DNA of 63,105 nt from JAVVHE01 sp038238915 (GTDB lineage: Bacteria > Pseudomonadota > Alphaproteobacteria > Sphingomonadales > Sphingomonadaceae): the NCBI GenBank assembly GCA_038238915.1, contig JBBSFH010000018.1:1-63105 (forward strand), in the 5' to 3' direction. A program made the position numbers and the translations under genes. Shown piece by piece: positions 8,440 through 17,566 of this stretch (position 1 is its first letter; each line of letters starts with the position of its first letter). The notes under the pieces were generated by a model. The model searched no databases. It had not been told where the DNA came from and saw only the letters and a list, made by a program, of their open reading frames with translations.

Positions 8440-8876
8440 GCGCGATGGAGGCGTGGCTCACTCCCTGGTCCTGGGCGACCGCCGCGGTGATCCTTGCGGT
8501 GCTCGAAATCTTCGCGCCAGGCGTGTTCCTGATCTTCGTCGGCGCGGCAGCCGCGGTCGTTGCGGTCCTTGCGGGCCTCGGACTTCCCGCGCTCTGGCAA
8601 CCCGCCGCCTTCGCCCCGCTGGCGGTGGCAGCGGTGCTGATCGGCCGCATCTGGTATCGCCAACATCCACCCCGGTCGCCCGATCCGCATCTCAACCGCC
8701 GAAGCGAACGCATGGTGGGCAGCATCGTCACCGTGACCGAGCCGGTCGGCCCCGAAGGCGGCCGCGTGCGCGTGGGCGACGGCGAATGGGCGGCGCGCGG
8801 ACCGTCGCTCGATGCCGGCGCGGTGGCTCGGGTGATCGCGGTGGAAGGCGGGACGCTGGTGATCGAGTGCGTCTAA
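8436..8876 (+). CDS. NfeD family membrane protein
   Basis: 146 aa. Two or three hydrophobic segments lie in the first 75 residues (AVILAVLEIFAPGVFLIFVGAAAAV is characteristic). A soluble OB-fold NfeD C-terminal domain covers about residues 85-146. It lacks the protease domain of long NfeD proteins. The start is the GTG at 8436 overlapping the stop of the SPFH gene, so the two are translationally coupled and likely interact. Confidence 0.9.
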   Translation: MSAMEAWLTPWSWATAAVILAVLEIFAPGVFLIFVGAAAAVVAVLAGLGLPALWQPAAFAPLAVAAVLIGRIWYRQHPPRSPDPHLNRRSERMVGSIVTVTEPVGPEGGRVRVGDGEWAARGPSLDAGAVARVIAVEGGTLVIECV

Positions 8877-10885
8877 CGCGTCGGGATAACGTAGCGGACC
8901 TGATCCCGGTACCCGCCGCAGCTTAGCGCTCCATCGGGCCGGAATGTCGGGCGATAGCGCGATCGGCTGACGATCCCCGCTGCGCTCGGCCCGAAGAGGA
9001 AGGGCGGATAGACGATGATCGCGCGCGCGCCTTGGGTCTTGCCATCGCTGGTCACGTCGAACTCGGTCACCGCCCACCCCTCGAAGCCCAGTCGCAGAGC
9101 AGCGGTCGGATAGTCCGCGCTCGAATATTGGCGCGACGCCACGATCGGTGTCTGGTCGAGCAAGGCGCACTGGCTCGGATCGACGCCGCTCTGCGCGAAG
9201 GTTGCGACCGCGGCATCACGCTGTCCGAGAGCGGCCTGCAGCGACGCACGCCGGATCGCGGCCGCGCGCCGGATCGGATCGTCCACGGCCAGACCCGCCA
9301 CGGACATGGCCAGAACGTCGCCCAGCATCGCGTTCGCCTCCACCAGTCCATCGCCATCGGCGGTGTGCTGGGCGGCGATCAGCAGCAGCCAGGCGCGGGC
9401 ACGCGGCTCGTCCGCGAACGCAGGATCGCTGGCGCGCACACGTACGCCCGCCGCCATGCGCCGCCAGTAAGCATGGTAATCATGCTCTTGCTGGACGATC
9501 ATCTGATGATCGCGCATGATGGCAAGCCACGCGCGCACCATCGCGGGTGCCTTTGCCTGTTCGGCGATGCGCAGCGCGCGGTCGAACATCGCGCGCCGCT
9601 CGACCGCATCGACATCCGGACGGGCGGCAAGCCGCACAAGGATCGGGACAAGCGGCTTCGAGGCGGCATCCGCGCGCTCGACCCTCGACAGGGCAGCGCG
9701 CAATGCGGGCGTCTGTTGACTATCGCTCGACCGGGCAGATCCCGGATCCTGCGCCAACAGCCAGGCAAACACCTCAGGCGTCACCAGATCGTACGCGCTC
9801 AACCGGTCAGCGCGCGTGGTGCAGCGTAGTTCAAGCCGTGCCGCGAGCCGGAAGAACGGGTCGATCACTTTCGCGTCCTCGGGCTTCCACTGCCACCCGG
9901 CGACCGCGCGCGCGAATGCAACCGCGTTCGGCCCCGGCCGGGCCGAATAGATCGGGATCGCTCCCGATACATGCCCGTCGTCGCCGAGCGAGAACTGCAC
10001 CACCGCCATATCGGACGGCGCGACGTCTTCGCCGCACGCCGGCGGATCGACATCGGGCGGCAAGCGCAGCGAGACCGCCTTGCCCAGCCCCGCGCCGGTA
10101 TAGGCGATCAGATGCGCGGCCTCGGCATGGTCGTGATCGAGTTCCGCCGCGAGTGCGGCGTCGCCTCGCACGGCGAGATCGGCAACATGGACCTTCTCCG
10201 TCAGTCCACCCGATAGGTCCAGCGCCTCGTTAAGCGCCCTGCGCGCGGGCTTGATCTGTTGGGCATTGAGCAGCGCGCGGCCGTACAACGCCATATATTG
10301 TCCCAAGGCGCGACGATCCTTTGCGAGCACCCTGCGCGCTTCGGGCAGGTTGGAATTAAGTTCGGTCGCAACCTTGGCCGGATCGTCGAACAATCCCGCG
10401 CGCGCCGCCGCGATCCCGAGCGCGACCCGTTCGTGCCCGTCGTCCGGCGGCACCAGCGTCAGCGCGGCGCGGTAATGGACAGCCGCCGCCGACAGATCGA
10501 GCGACCGCTCCTCGGCCTCGCCGAGCGAAACCAGCGCCTCGCGCCGAAGATCACCGTCTGCGGGACCGCCAAGCGCTGTCACGGCATCCAGCAACAACGC
10601 CGTCGCGCGCACGTCCTCGCCCATCGTCACAAGCATCTGCGCGCGCCGCAGACGGGCCACCGCCAGACTACGCACGGGCCGCTTGGGCGAGGCGAGCAGC
10701 CGCGTCTCGAGCGCCGCGAACGCCGCCTCGGCTTCGACGAATTTGCGCTGGTCGATCAGCGCCTGCGCGGCATCGAACGCCTGCTGCGCGGTCGGCGTCG
10801 CGGCGCTCTGCGCGCAAGCGACGGCGGGTGCGAGCACAAGCACCGCGATCAGTCCCAAACGGCTCCGCCTCGCCCGCACGCGCAT
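8873..10885 (-). CDS. Secreted TPR protein with two TonB C-terminal-like domains
   Basis: 670 aa. A signal peptide (LGLIAVLVLAPAVACAQ, about residues 10-26) is followed by alpha-helical TPR-like repeats (about 30-260; FDAAQALIDQRKFVEAEAAFAAL). A first TonB_C-like domain follows (about 270-350; SDMAVVQFSLGDDGHVSGA), then a second helical region, then a second TonB_C-like domain at the C-terminus (about 580-670; LRLGFEGWAVTEFDVTSDGK). No N-terminal TonB anchor and Pro-rich spacer are present, so it is not a classical TonB. Role unknown; periplasmic or lipid-free secreted. It is convergent with nfeD, overlapping by 4 bp. Confidence 0.75.
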   Translation of the reverse strand: MRVRARRSRLGLIAVLVLAPAVACAQSAATPTAQQAFDAAQALIDQRKFVEAEAAFAALETRLLASPKRPVRSLAVARLRRAQMLVTMGEDVRATALLLDAVTALGGPADGDLRREALVSLGEAEERSLDLSAAAVHYRAALTLVPPDDGHERVALGIAAARAGLFDDPAKVATELNSNLPEARRVLAKDRRALGQYMALYGRALLNAQQIKPARRALNEALDLSGGLTEKVHVADLAVRGDAALAAELDHDHAEAAHLIAYTGAGLGKAVSLRLPPDVDPPACGEDVAPSDMAVVQFSLGDDGHVSGAIPIYSARPGPNAVAFARAVAGWQWKPEDAKVIDPFFRLAARLELRCTTRADRLSAYDLVTPEVFAWLLAQDPGSARSSDSQQTPALRAALSRVERADAASKPLVPILVRLAARPDVDAVERRAMFDRALRIAEQAKAPAMVRAWLAIMRDHQMIVQQEHDYHAYWRRMAAGVRVRASDPAFADEPRARAWLLLIAAQHTADGDGLVEANAMLGDVLAMSVAGLAVDDPIRRAAAIRRASLQAALGQRDAAVATFAQSGVDPSQCALLDQTPIVASRQYSSADYPTAALRLGFEGWAVTEFDVTSDGKTQGARAIIVYPPFLFGPSAAGIVSRSRYRPTFRPDGALSCGGYRDQVRYVIPTR

Positions 10886-10983
10886 CGCTTACCCCCTCGC
10901 CCGTCTGCAACCCCGTCCGATCGGTCGCCATTCAATTGGGCAGGAAGCGTTGTCCTGCCCCGATGCGCGGCCCCTCGCGCGCC

Positions 10984-11706
10984 TCAATCCATCAACTGCC
11001 CGCCGTTGATCGAAAGCGTCGTGCCCGTGATCCACCCCGCTTCTTCGGCCGCAAGGAACGCCACACCGCGCGCGACATCGGCGGCGGTTCCCAGCCGCCC
11101 CACCGGAATGCCCGCCGCGATCTTGTCGAGCACGTCCTGCGGCATCGCTGCGACCATGTCGGTCGAGATATACCCCGGAGCGACCGCGTTCACCGTCACG
11201 CCGTTCTTCGCGCCCTCCAGCGCCAGTGCCTTGGTGAAGCCGATCATTCCCGCCTTGGCGGCGCTGTAGTTCACCTGCCCGAACTGGCCCTTCTGGCCGT
11301 TGATCGAGCTGATGTTGACGATCCGCCCCCATTTGCGCGCGCGCATGCCGGGGAACACCAGCTTGCACAGATGAAATACGCTGGTGAGGTTCACGTCGAG
11401 CACCTCGCGCCACGCCGCCTCGCTCATCTTCATGAAGCCACCGTCGCGCGTGATCCCGGCGTTGTTCACAAGGATATCCACCGGGCCAAGCTCGGCCTCG
11501 ATGCGTTTCAAGCCCTCGTCGCCCGCCGCCGCGTCCGCCACGTCCCATTTGTAGGTGGCGATGCCGTGTGCCGCAGTGAAGGCGGCCGCGCGTTCCTCGT
11601 TGCCCGCGAAATTGGCCGCCACCGTCGCACCCTGCGCCTTCAGTGCAATGCTGATCGCCTCGCCGATGCCGCGCGATCCGCCGGTTACCAGTGCCACTCG
11701 TGCCAT
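10984..11706 (-). CDS. phaB: Acetoacetyl-CoA reductase (NADPH-dependent SDR)
   Basis: 240 aa, the usual PhaB length. Rossmann motif TGGSRGIGEA near residue 8, NNAGITRDGGFMKM, catalytic Ser in NISSINGQKGQFGQVNYSAAKAG with the YxxxK pair, and the C-terminal TGTTLSINGGQLM typical of PhaB. It reduces acetoacetyl-CoA to (R)-3-hydroxybutyryl-CoA for polyhydroxybutyrate. The frame extends further upstream, but ATG 11706 follows a GGGAGAGAG ribosome site. No phaC or phaA is in the window. A FabG-like role is the alternative. Confidence 0.88.
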   Translation of the reverse strand: MARVALVTGGSRGIGEAISIALKAQGATVAANFAGNEERAAAFTAAHGIATYKWDVADAAAGDEGLKRIEAELGPVDILVNNAGITRDGGFMKMSEAAWREVLDVNLTSVFHLCKLVFPGMRARKWGRIVNISSINGQKGQFGQVNYSAAKAGMIGFTKALALEGAKNGVTVNAVAPGYISTDMVAAMPQDVLDKIAAGIPVGRLGTAADVARGVAFLAAEEAGWITGTTLSINGGQLMD

Positions 11707-11744
11707 GTCTCTCTCCCGTTTGCGGTCTGAGCGCCGCCTGCTGT

Positions 11745-12782
11745 TTAGTGCGACAACTCCACCCACCCGGCAAGCTCGCGCACGATCAGGCGGCGTAATA
11801 AGCCGACACCCATGGCGCTGTCGTTGAGGCAGGGCAGATAGGCGAAATCGGTGCCGCCGGCGTGCTCGAACGTCTCGCGCCCGCGGATCTGCAGCTCTTC
11901 GAGCGTCTCCAGGCAGTCGGCCGAGAAACCCGGCGCGATCATCGCCACGCGCTTCACGCCCTCGCCCGGCATCGCCGCGAGTACGCCTTCGGTATAGGGC
12001 TTGAGCCACTCCTGCGCGCCAAAGCGCGACTGAAAGCTCACGCGCACGTCGCGCCCCAGCTTTTCGCCCAATAATCGCGCGGTCTTGCGACAGTGGCAGT
12101 GATAGGGATCGCCCTTGTCGAGCGTCACGCGCGGCATGCCGTGGAAAGACGCGAGCAATACATCGGGCGGGAATGCCAGGCGCGCGAGGCCCTCGTTCAC
12201 GCTTGTCGCCAATGCATCGATATAAGCCGGATCGTCATAATAGGGCGGCAGCGTCCGGATCGCGGGCTGCCAGCGCAGCTTCGCCAGTGCGGCAAACGCC
12301 GCATCGTTCGCGGTCGCGGTCGTCGCAGCACAATATTGCGGATAGAGCGGCGCGATCAGGATGCGCTCGCATCCCAGTTCGTGCAGATGCCCGAGTTCGG
12401 CTGCGATACTGGGGTGCCCATAGCGCATCGCCCACGCGACTTCGACCTGCTCGCCAAACGTCCCGCGCAACGCCGCCCCCAGCGCGCGCGTGATCGCGCG
12501 CAGCGGGCTGTCATCGGCCGCATGGTCCCACACGCTGGCATAAAGCCGCGCCGATTTGGCGGGGCGGCTGCGCAGCACGAACATGTTGAGGATCGGCTGC
12601 CAGAGCAGCCGGGGCAGTTCGACCACGCGCCGATCGCTCAGGAATTCCTTCAGATAGCGCCGGACGGCTTCGGCGGTCGGCTCGTCGGGCGTGCCGAGGT
12701 TGACGATCAGCACCCCGATTTTGGGCGCGGGGACTACCGGATGGTCGGTTGGGATCGGGATCACGCCAGCGTCTTCGGGCAA
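11745..12782 (-). CDS. hemH: Ferrochelatase
   Basis: 345 aa. Inserts Fe2+ into protoporphyrin IX, the last step of haem synthesis. Family motifs: GVLIVNLGTPDEPTAEAVRRYLKEFLSD near the N-terminus, the catalytic-site His in LLASFHGMP, YHCHCRKTARLL, and the C-terminal GFSADCLETLEEL with the conserved Glu. It lies 9 bp after the stop of the upstream molybdopterin gene and 38 bp before phaB, so all three may share a transcript. Confidence 0.95.
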   Translation of the reverse strand: MPEDAGVIPIPTDHPVVPAPKIGVLIVNLGTPDEPTAEAVRRYLKEFLSDRRVVELPRLLWQPILNMFVLRSRPAKSARLYASVWDHAADDSPLRAITRALGAALRGTFGEQVEVAWAMRYGHPSIAAELGHLHELGCERILIAPLYPQYCAATTATANDAAFAALAKLRWQPAIRTLPPYYDDPAYIDALATSVNEGLARLAFPPDVLLASFHGMPRVTLDKGDPYHCHCRKTARLLGEKLGRDVRVSFQSRFGAQEWLKPYTEGVLAAMPGEGVKRVAMIAPGFSADCLETLEELQIRGRETFEHAGGTDFAYLPCLNDSAMGVGLLRRLIVRELAGWVELSH

Positions 12783-12791
12783 AGTGCGCGT

Positions 12792-14954
12792 CTAGCCAAG
12801 CGCCAGCGGCAAATCGCGCAAGCGCTTGCCCGTGGTGGCGGCGATCGCATTCGCCAGCGCGGGGGCGATGCCCGGCACGCCCGCCTCGCCCGCGCCACCG
12901 ATGGGCGCGCCCGGCGTCGTCAGAATTGTCACCTCGATCTCGGGCGTCTCGGCAAGGTGCAGCAACGGCTGCGCATCGAAGTTGCGCTCGACCGCATAAC
13001 CGCCCGCATAGGTCTGCCGCCCCGAGAGCGCGGCCGAAAGCCCCCACACCGCGCCGCCCTCCATCATCTGGCGCAGCCCATCGGGATTGATCACGCGCCC
13101 GGTATCGACCGCGACGCTGATGCGGCGCGCGCTGGGTGGCGGCTCCTCCCCCAGTTCGATCACATGCGCGACAATCGAGCCGAAACCCTCGCGTAGCGCC
13201 ACGCCCATCCCCGGCTGATAGTTCGCGGCCTCGCCAGCGGCGCGCAGCACGGCGGCATGGCGCGGCGCGGCGCGCAGCAGTTCCAGCCTGTAGGCCATCG
13301 GATCCTTGCCCGCCACCTTGGCCAGTTCGTCGACGAAGCTCTCGACGAAGAACCCCGTGAAGCTCGGCCCCACCGATCGCCACCAACCGGTTGGCACGCC
13401 ACACTTCACCAGCACCGCGTCGGCGGCGTAATCGCCCACCGCATAGGGCACGCCTTCGGCACCATCGATTGCAGACTTGTCCGGTCCATCCTCCGCGCCG
13501 AAGCCCATGTTGCGCACGCTGAACGGCCCGTTGGTCTGCGGTGCCGCCACGCGCACCCGCCAGCTTTCGATCGCTCCATCGGGCTTTAGCCGCGCCATCA
13601 GCCGCGCCGACGCACCCGTACGCGGGAAGCTGTTCCCCAGATCCTCCTCGCGCGACCACACCAGTTGCACGGGCCGCTTCAGATCGTGCGCGATCAGTGC
13701 GGCCTGCACGCCCGCGTCGCTCTCCAGCTTGCGCCCGAAGCCGCCGCCGATCAGCGTGGGATAGACCGTCACATCCGCCTCCGCGAACCCCAGCGCGCGC
13801 GCGATGCGGTAGGTCGCGAGGCGCAGCGTCTGCGTCGGCATCCACACCTCCGCGCGGCCACCTTGCACGCGAGCCGTAGCGTTCATCGTCTCCATCGCCG
13901 CGTGCGGCACGAAGGGCACGCTGTAGCGCGCCTCGACCAGCTTTCCCGTCCCCGGCGCCAGCGGCATCCCTTCAAGCGCGGCGGCGAACCGCTTGTTCAG
14001 CACCGCGCTGTCGGCCGGATCCGCAGGCGCGGGCCAGCGCAGATCGAGCGCCTTGACCGCAGTGTTCGCCGCCCACCATGTCTCGCCGGTCGTTGCAACC
14101 CAACCCGGCCCTCGCACCGTGCCCGGCGGCACCGCTCCGCCAAGCACCGGCAGCGCGTTCATCCCCAAAGGCCCATGCCGGATCGCGGCGAAAACCATTC
14201 CGGGCAAGCGCACATCGCCCGCGAACTTCGCCGATCCATCGACCTTCGCGGGCACATCCAGCCTGCGGGCCGCGCGCCCCACCGCAGCGATCGGCCGCAG
14301 CTTCGGCTCCGCCTCGACTTTCTCGTCCGCCGCCTTGCCCGCCACATCGGCGAAGCGCAGCCGGTTGGCGCCGTTGACCACGAAGCCGTCACGCGTATCG
14401 CAGCCGCGCCATTCCACTCCCCACACGCGTGCCGCCGCCTTGCACAGCAGCCCGCGCGCCGCCGCACCCGCCAGCCGCATCGGCGCTTCATAGGCCATCA
14501 TGCTGTTCGATCCGCCGGTGATCTGCGGATCGAGCCGCTCGATCAGATGCGCGATGCCCCAATCCGCCACCGTCCCCAGAACGCCAGGCAAACCCGAAGC
14601 GCCTGGCCCCACCAGCCCCCGGTTCACATACACGGGATTGAGCGGCGCGGGTTCGACACTGACAGTGCGCCAGTCCGCCCCCAGCTCGTCGCTGAGCACC
14701 TGCGCGAGCGCGGTATGGATCCCCTGCCCCATCTCCATCTGCGGCACGATCACGATCACGCGGCCATCATGGCCGATCTTCAGCCACGCATTGACGATCG
14801 TCTCGCCGGGCCCGAGCGCCAGATTTGCGGTCTCCGAGCGCGGCCATACCAGCCAGCCCACCGCGAGCCCCACGGTGGCGCCACCGCCGACGAGCACCGT
14901 CCGGCGGGCGAGTTTCCATGGCGAGGCGCGGCGGGGCGGTGGAGGTGCGAACAT
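12792..14954 (-). CDS. Molybdopterin-binding aldehyde/isoquinoline oxidoreductase large subunit
   Basis: 720 aa, xanthine dehydrogenase family, IorB-like branch. The N-terminus has a twin-Arg-like export signal (ARRTVLVGGGATVGLAVGWL, about residues 16-35). The molybdopterin domain shows PQMEMGQGIHTALAQVL, GGGFGRKLESD and, near the C-terminus, GGAGEAGVPGIAPAL with the catalytic Glu. Relatives hydroxylate N-heterocycles or oxidise aldehydes in the periplasm and normally need a small [2Fe-2S] subunit. None is adjacent here. Substrate unknown. Confidence 0.87.
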   Translation of the reverse strand: MFAPPPPRRASPWKLARRTVLVGGGATVGLAVGWLVWPRSETANLALGPGETIVNAWLKIGHDGRVIVIVPQMEMGQGIHTALAQVLSDELGADWRTVSVEPAPLNPVYVNRGLVGPGASGLPGVLGTVADWGIAHLIERLDPQITGGSNSMMAYEAPMRLAGAAARGLLCKAAARVWGVEWRGCDTRDGFVVNGANRLRFADVAGKAADEKVEAEPKLRPIAAVGRAARRLDVPAKVDGSAKFAGDVRLPGMVFAAIRHGPLGMNALPVLGGAVPPGTVRGPGWVATTGETWWAANTAVKALDLRWPAPADPADSAVLNKRFAAALEGMPLAPGTGKLVEARYSVPFVPHAAMETMNATARVQGGRAEVWMPTQTLRLATYRIARALGFAEADVTVYPTLIGGGFGRKLESDAGVQAALIAHDLKRPVQLVWSREEDLGNSFPRTGASARLMARLKPDGAIESWRVRVAAPQTNGPFSVRNMGFGAEDGPDKSAIDGAEGVPYAVGDYAADAVLVKCGVPTGWWRSVGPSFTGFFVESFVDELAKVAGKDPMAYRLELLRAAPRHAAVLRAAGEAANYQPGMGVALREGFGSIVAHVIELGEEPPPSARRISVAVDTGRVINPDGLRQMMEGGAVWGLSAALSGRQTYAGGYAVERNFDAQPLLHLAETPEIEVTILTTPGAPIGGAGEAGVPGIAPALANAIAATTGKRLRDLPLALG

Positions 14955-15023
14955 CGGCGCAGCCTAGCCGCATCGACGCGCGGCGGAAACCGGGCTCAAG
15001 CGATTGCGCAACGACCGACCCGA

Positions 15024-16355
15024 TTATCGCGGGTGGGACGAGGCGTGCGGCGAGGACGTGGCCGCAGGTTGACGCCGCGCAGCCGCATACCACAGGCTTG
15101 CCGCGCCGGTCAGCGCCAGCATCGCCAGCGCCTCGGTGCGCGTCGCCTGCGCGCCCGCCCACAGCATCACGCAAACCCCCAGCGCCACCGCGATCACCAG
15201 CCCCGGCAGCCGCGCGGGTGGCCCCGCGCGCGCTACGTTTCGTGCGCGCAACCGGCCCGCCGCGAGACAGCTCAGCAGGAAGATCGCCACCAGCAACAGG
15301 GAAGAAATGAGCGCGAGGCGCTTGTAGCTGCCTCCAAGCGCCAGCGCCGCCACCAGCACCAGATGCGTCAGCACCGCGCGCACCGGGGCGCGGCTTTTCG
15401 CATCCAGACCACTCAGCCACGCGGGCAGCCAGCCATCGCGCGCAAAGGCGAAGATCAGGCGCGGGGTATTGAGCGCGTCGCTCGCCAGCCAGGCAGTCAT
15501 CGAGATCGCCGCACCGATCAGCATCGTCAGCCGCAGCGCGGGCGATACGCGCCCCATCACGTCCGCCAGCGGGGTCGCCGATCCCGCCAGCGCGGTGCCA
15601 AGCGCACCCTGCGCGATGACTTCGGCGCCCACGAACAACAAGGTCACCGCGCTCATGCCCACGATCACCGCGCGCGGCAGGGTCCGCGCGGGATCGCGCA
15701 CCTCGCCCCCCACGCCGATCGCGCCATGCACGCCCGAGAACCAGAAGACCGCCAGCAGCAGCGCGCGACCGAAATCATGCGGCAGCGGCGGCGTAGGCAA
15801 CGGCAGATTGGCGGGTTCCACCAGCATCGCACCCACCACCAGGAACAGCAGCAGCGGCGCGAGCTTGATCAGCGTCGCCCATTCGACCAGCTTCGCCGCC
15901 GCGCCCGCGCCGCGCAGGTTTGCGAACGCGAGGAAGGTGAACCAGCCCAGGATCAGCATCGCGCGCGCCACCGGCGCGCCCAGCGCCGGGAATAGCGCCG
16001 CGAGCTGATCGGTCGCCGCCGCCGCGATCGCACCTGCCGCAAGCACATTGGCGCAGTAGAGGAACACACCGGTTAGAAACCCCCAGTAGCGCCCGAACGC
16101 GGCCTCTACGATCCCGTAGGGGCCGCCGCTCGATGGAACACGGCTCGCGGCTTCGGCGAAGCACCAGGTGATCGCAGCCTGCCCGATCGCCGCCGCGAGG
16201 ATCGCGACGGGTGCCCACGCGCCTGCGAAGCCCGCCACCACTGCGGGCACGACGAACACCCCCGCGCCGACAGTATAGTTGACGCAATTGGCCGCCATGC
16301 CGAGCGGCCCGATGCCGCGCGCCAGGCCAGAGTCGCGCGCTGTCTCCTGTTCCAT
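15024..16355 (-). CDS. APC family amino-acid/polyamine permease
   Basis: 443 aa with about 12 hydrophobic helices. The N-terminus GIGPLGMAANCVNYTVGAGVFVVP holds the G-(S/V)-G-(I/V)F substrate-binding break of helix 1. Later segments such as ASRVPSSGGPYGIVEAAFG are typical of APC transporters. Start: the frame opens at 16463, but ATG 16355 places the N-terminus correctly and avoids overlap with the divergent gene at 16453. Substrate not assignable. Confidence 0.88.
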   Translation of the reverse strand: MEQETARDSGLARGIGPLGMAANCVNYTVGAGVFVVPAVVAGFAGAWAPVAILAAAIGQAAITWCFAEAASRVPSSGGPYGIVEAAFGRYWGFLTGVFLYCANVLAAGAIAAAATDQLAALFPALGAPVARAMLILGWFTFLAFANLRGAGAAAKLVEWATLIKLAPLLLFLVVGAMLVEPANLPLPTPPLPHDFGRALLLAVFWFSGVHGAIGVGGEVRDPARTLPRAVIVGMSAVTLLFVGAEVIAQGALGTALAGSATPLADVMGRVSPALRLTMLIGAAISMTAWLASDALNTPRLIFAFARDGWLPAWLSGLDAKSRAPVRAVLTHLVLVAALALGGSYKRLALISSLLLVAIFLLSCLAAGRLRARNVARAGPPARLPGLVIAVALGVCVMLWAGAQATRTEALAMLALTGAASLWYAAARRQPAATSSPHASSHPR

Positions 16356-16452
16356 GCGCGCCAGCCTAACGGCCGTCGCGCGCCGCACAACAAGGATCGT
16401 TGCGCCGCTGCCGCGTGGCTGATAGCCTACCGCGCGCAACGGAGGATTCATC

Positions 16453-16656
16453 GTGGCCGACAAACGCAGTTTCCCCAGCTACCGCCTTTATCAGGACAAG
16501 GCGGGCGAGTGGCGCTGGACCTACAATGCCAGCAACGGCCAGGCGATCAGCGTGGCGAGCGAAGGCTATAGCAGCCGCAAGGCGTGCGAGCGCAGCATCG
16601 AGATCATGCAGGAATCGGCAGGTCACCCGACGTGGCACGACGCGGGGGTCGCCTAG
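16453..16656 (+). CDS. YegP/DUF1508-like small protein
   Basis: 67 aa with one YegP-like beta-beta-alpha unit: FPSYRLYQDKAGEWRWTYNA followed by an alpha-helical SRKACERSIEIM. The start is a GTG with a strong GGAGG ribosome site at 16441-16445. Function of the family is unknown. It is divergent from the APC permease and tail-to-tail with the transaminase gene, overlapping it by 4 bp. Confidence 0.75.
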   Translation: MADKRSFPSYRLYQDKAGEWRWTYNASNGQAISVASEGYSSRKACERSIEIMQESAGHPTWHDAGVA

Positions 16657-17516
16657 AACCCCGTCTGCCGCCCGATCTCTTCCCACAGGGCCACCGCCAG
16701 CCGCCGCGCCACCGGCCCCGGCGCTCCATCCCCCACCGCAGCGCCGTCGATCCGCACCACGGGCACGCACGGGTTGGTCGTACTCGTCAGGAACGCTTCG
16801 CGCGCGCCTTGGGCCTCGGCAAGCGTGAAGGCGCGCTCCTCCACGCGCACGCCTGCGTCTGCCGCAACGCGCAGCAGCGTCGCCCGCATCACGCCCGCCA
16901 GGATCGCCCCGTCCACCGCGCGTGTCCGCAGCACACCGTGTGAGTCGACGATCCACGCGTTGGTCGATCCGCCTTCAGTCACCAGACCGTCGCGCCCGAT
17001 CAGCCATGCCTCCATCGCGCCGCCAGCGCGCGCGGCCTCTTTCGCCATCACATTGGGCAGCAGCGACGTGGATTTGATGTCAGGCCGCGCCCAGCGCTGA
17101 TCCGCCATCGTCACCACCGCCACCCCGCGCGCCACCACCGCGCGCCGCGCCGCGAAATCGAACGGGCGCACCGTCATCACCAGCGTCGGCGCGAGGCCGC
17201 GCGGCACCGCGTGATCCCGCTTCGCCTCGCCCCGGCTCACCTGCACATACAGCAGCGCGTCCCTCGCCCGGTTGGCAGCCAATAACCGCCGCGCCACCAG
17301 CCCCAGTGCCGCATCCCCCATCGGCGCGGCCATCGCCAGTTCGCGGCACGAGCGTGCGAGGCGCGCCAGATGCGCGTCCCAATCGAGCAGGTTGCCGTTC
17401 AGCACGGCGGCGACCTCGTACACCCCGTCCGCGAACTGGAAGCTGCGATCCTCGATCCCCACCACCGCGTCGGCGAGCGGCAGGTAGCGCCCGTTCACAT
17501 AGGCAATCCGCGACAA
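16653..17516 (-). CDS. Class IV PLP aminotransferase, D-amino-acid transaminase type
   Basis: 287 aa, the D-alanine transaminase length (about 285). VNGRYLPLADAVVGIEDRSFQFADGVYEV is the class IV N-terminal signature, and DIKSTSLLPNVMAKEAA carries the PLP-binding Lys. VTEGGSTNAWIV and LTSTTNPCVPVVRIDG complete the fold. I infer a TTG start at 17516 (MSRIAYVNG) because no ATG or GTG fits the conserved N-terminus; GGGAGC lies upstream. A branched-chain or 4-amino-4-deoxychorismate enzyme is less likely. It diverges from the photolyase gene by 50 bp. Confidence 0.87.
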   Translation of the reverse strand: MSRIAYVNGRYLPLADAVVGIEDRSFQFADGVYEVAAVLNGNLLDWDAHLARLARSCRELAMAAPMGDAALGLVARRLLAANRARDALLYVQVSRGEAKRDHAVPRGLAPTLVMTVRPFDFAARRAVVARGVAVVTMADQRWARPDIKSTSLLPNVMAKEAARAGGAMEAWLIGRDGLVTEGGSTNAWIVDSHGVLRTRAVDGAILAGVMRATLLRVAADAGVRVEERAFTLAEAQGAREAFLTSTTNPCVPVVRIDGAAVGDGAPGPVARRLAVALWEEIGRQTGF

Positions 17517-17566
17517 ACACCCGCTCCCATTGCAGCCCCGGCCTCGCCCATGTGTATGACGTGCCA

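Noticed and set aside
13665..15995. 776-codon open frame on the plus strand
   Set aside because: It is antisense to the molybdopterin subunit and APC permease; its translation is Arg/His/Gln-rich with no domain, a GC-rich shadow.
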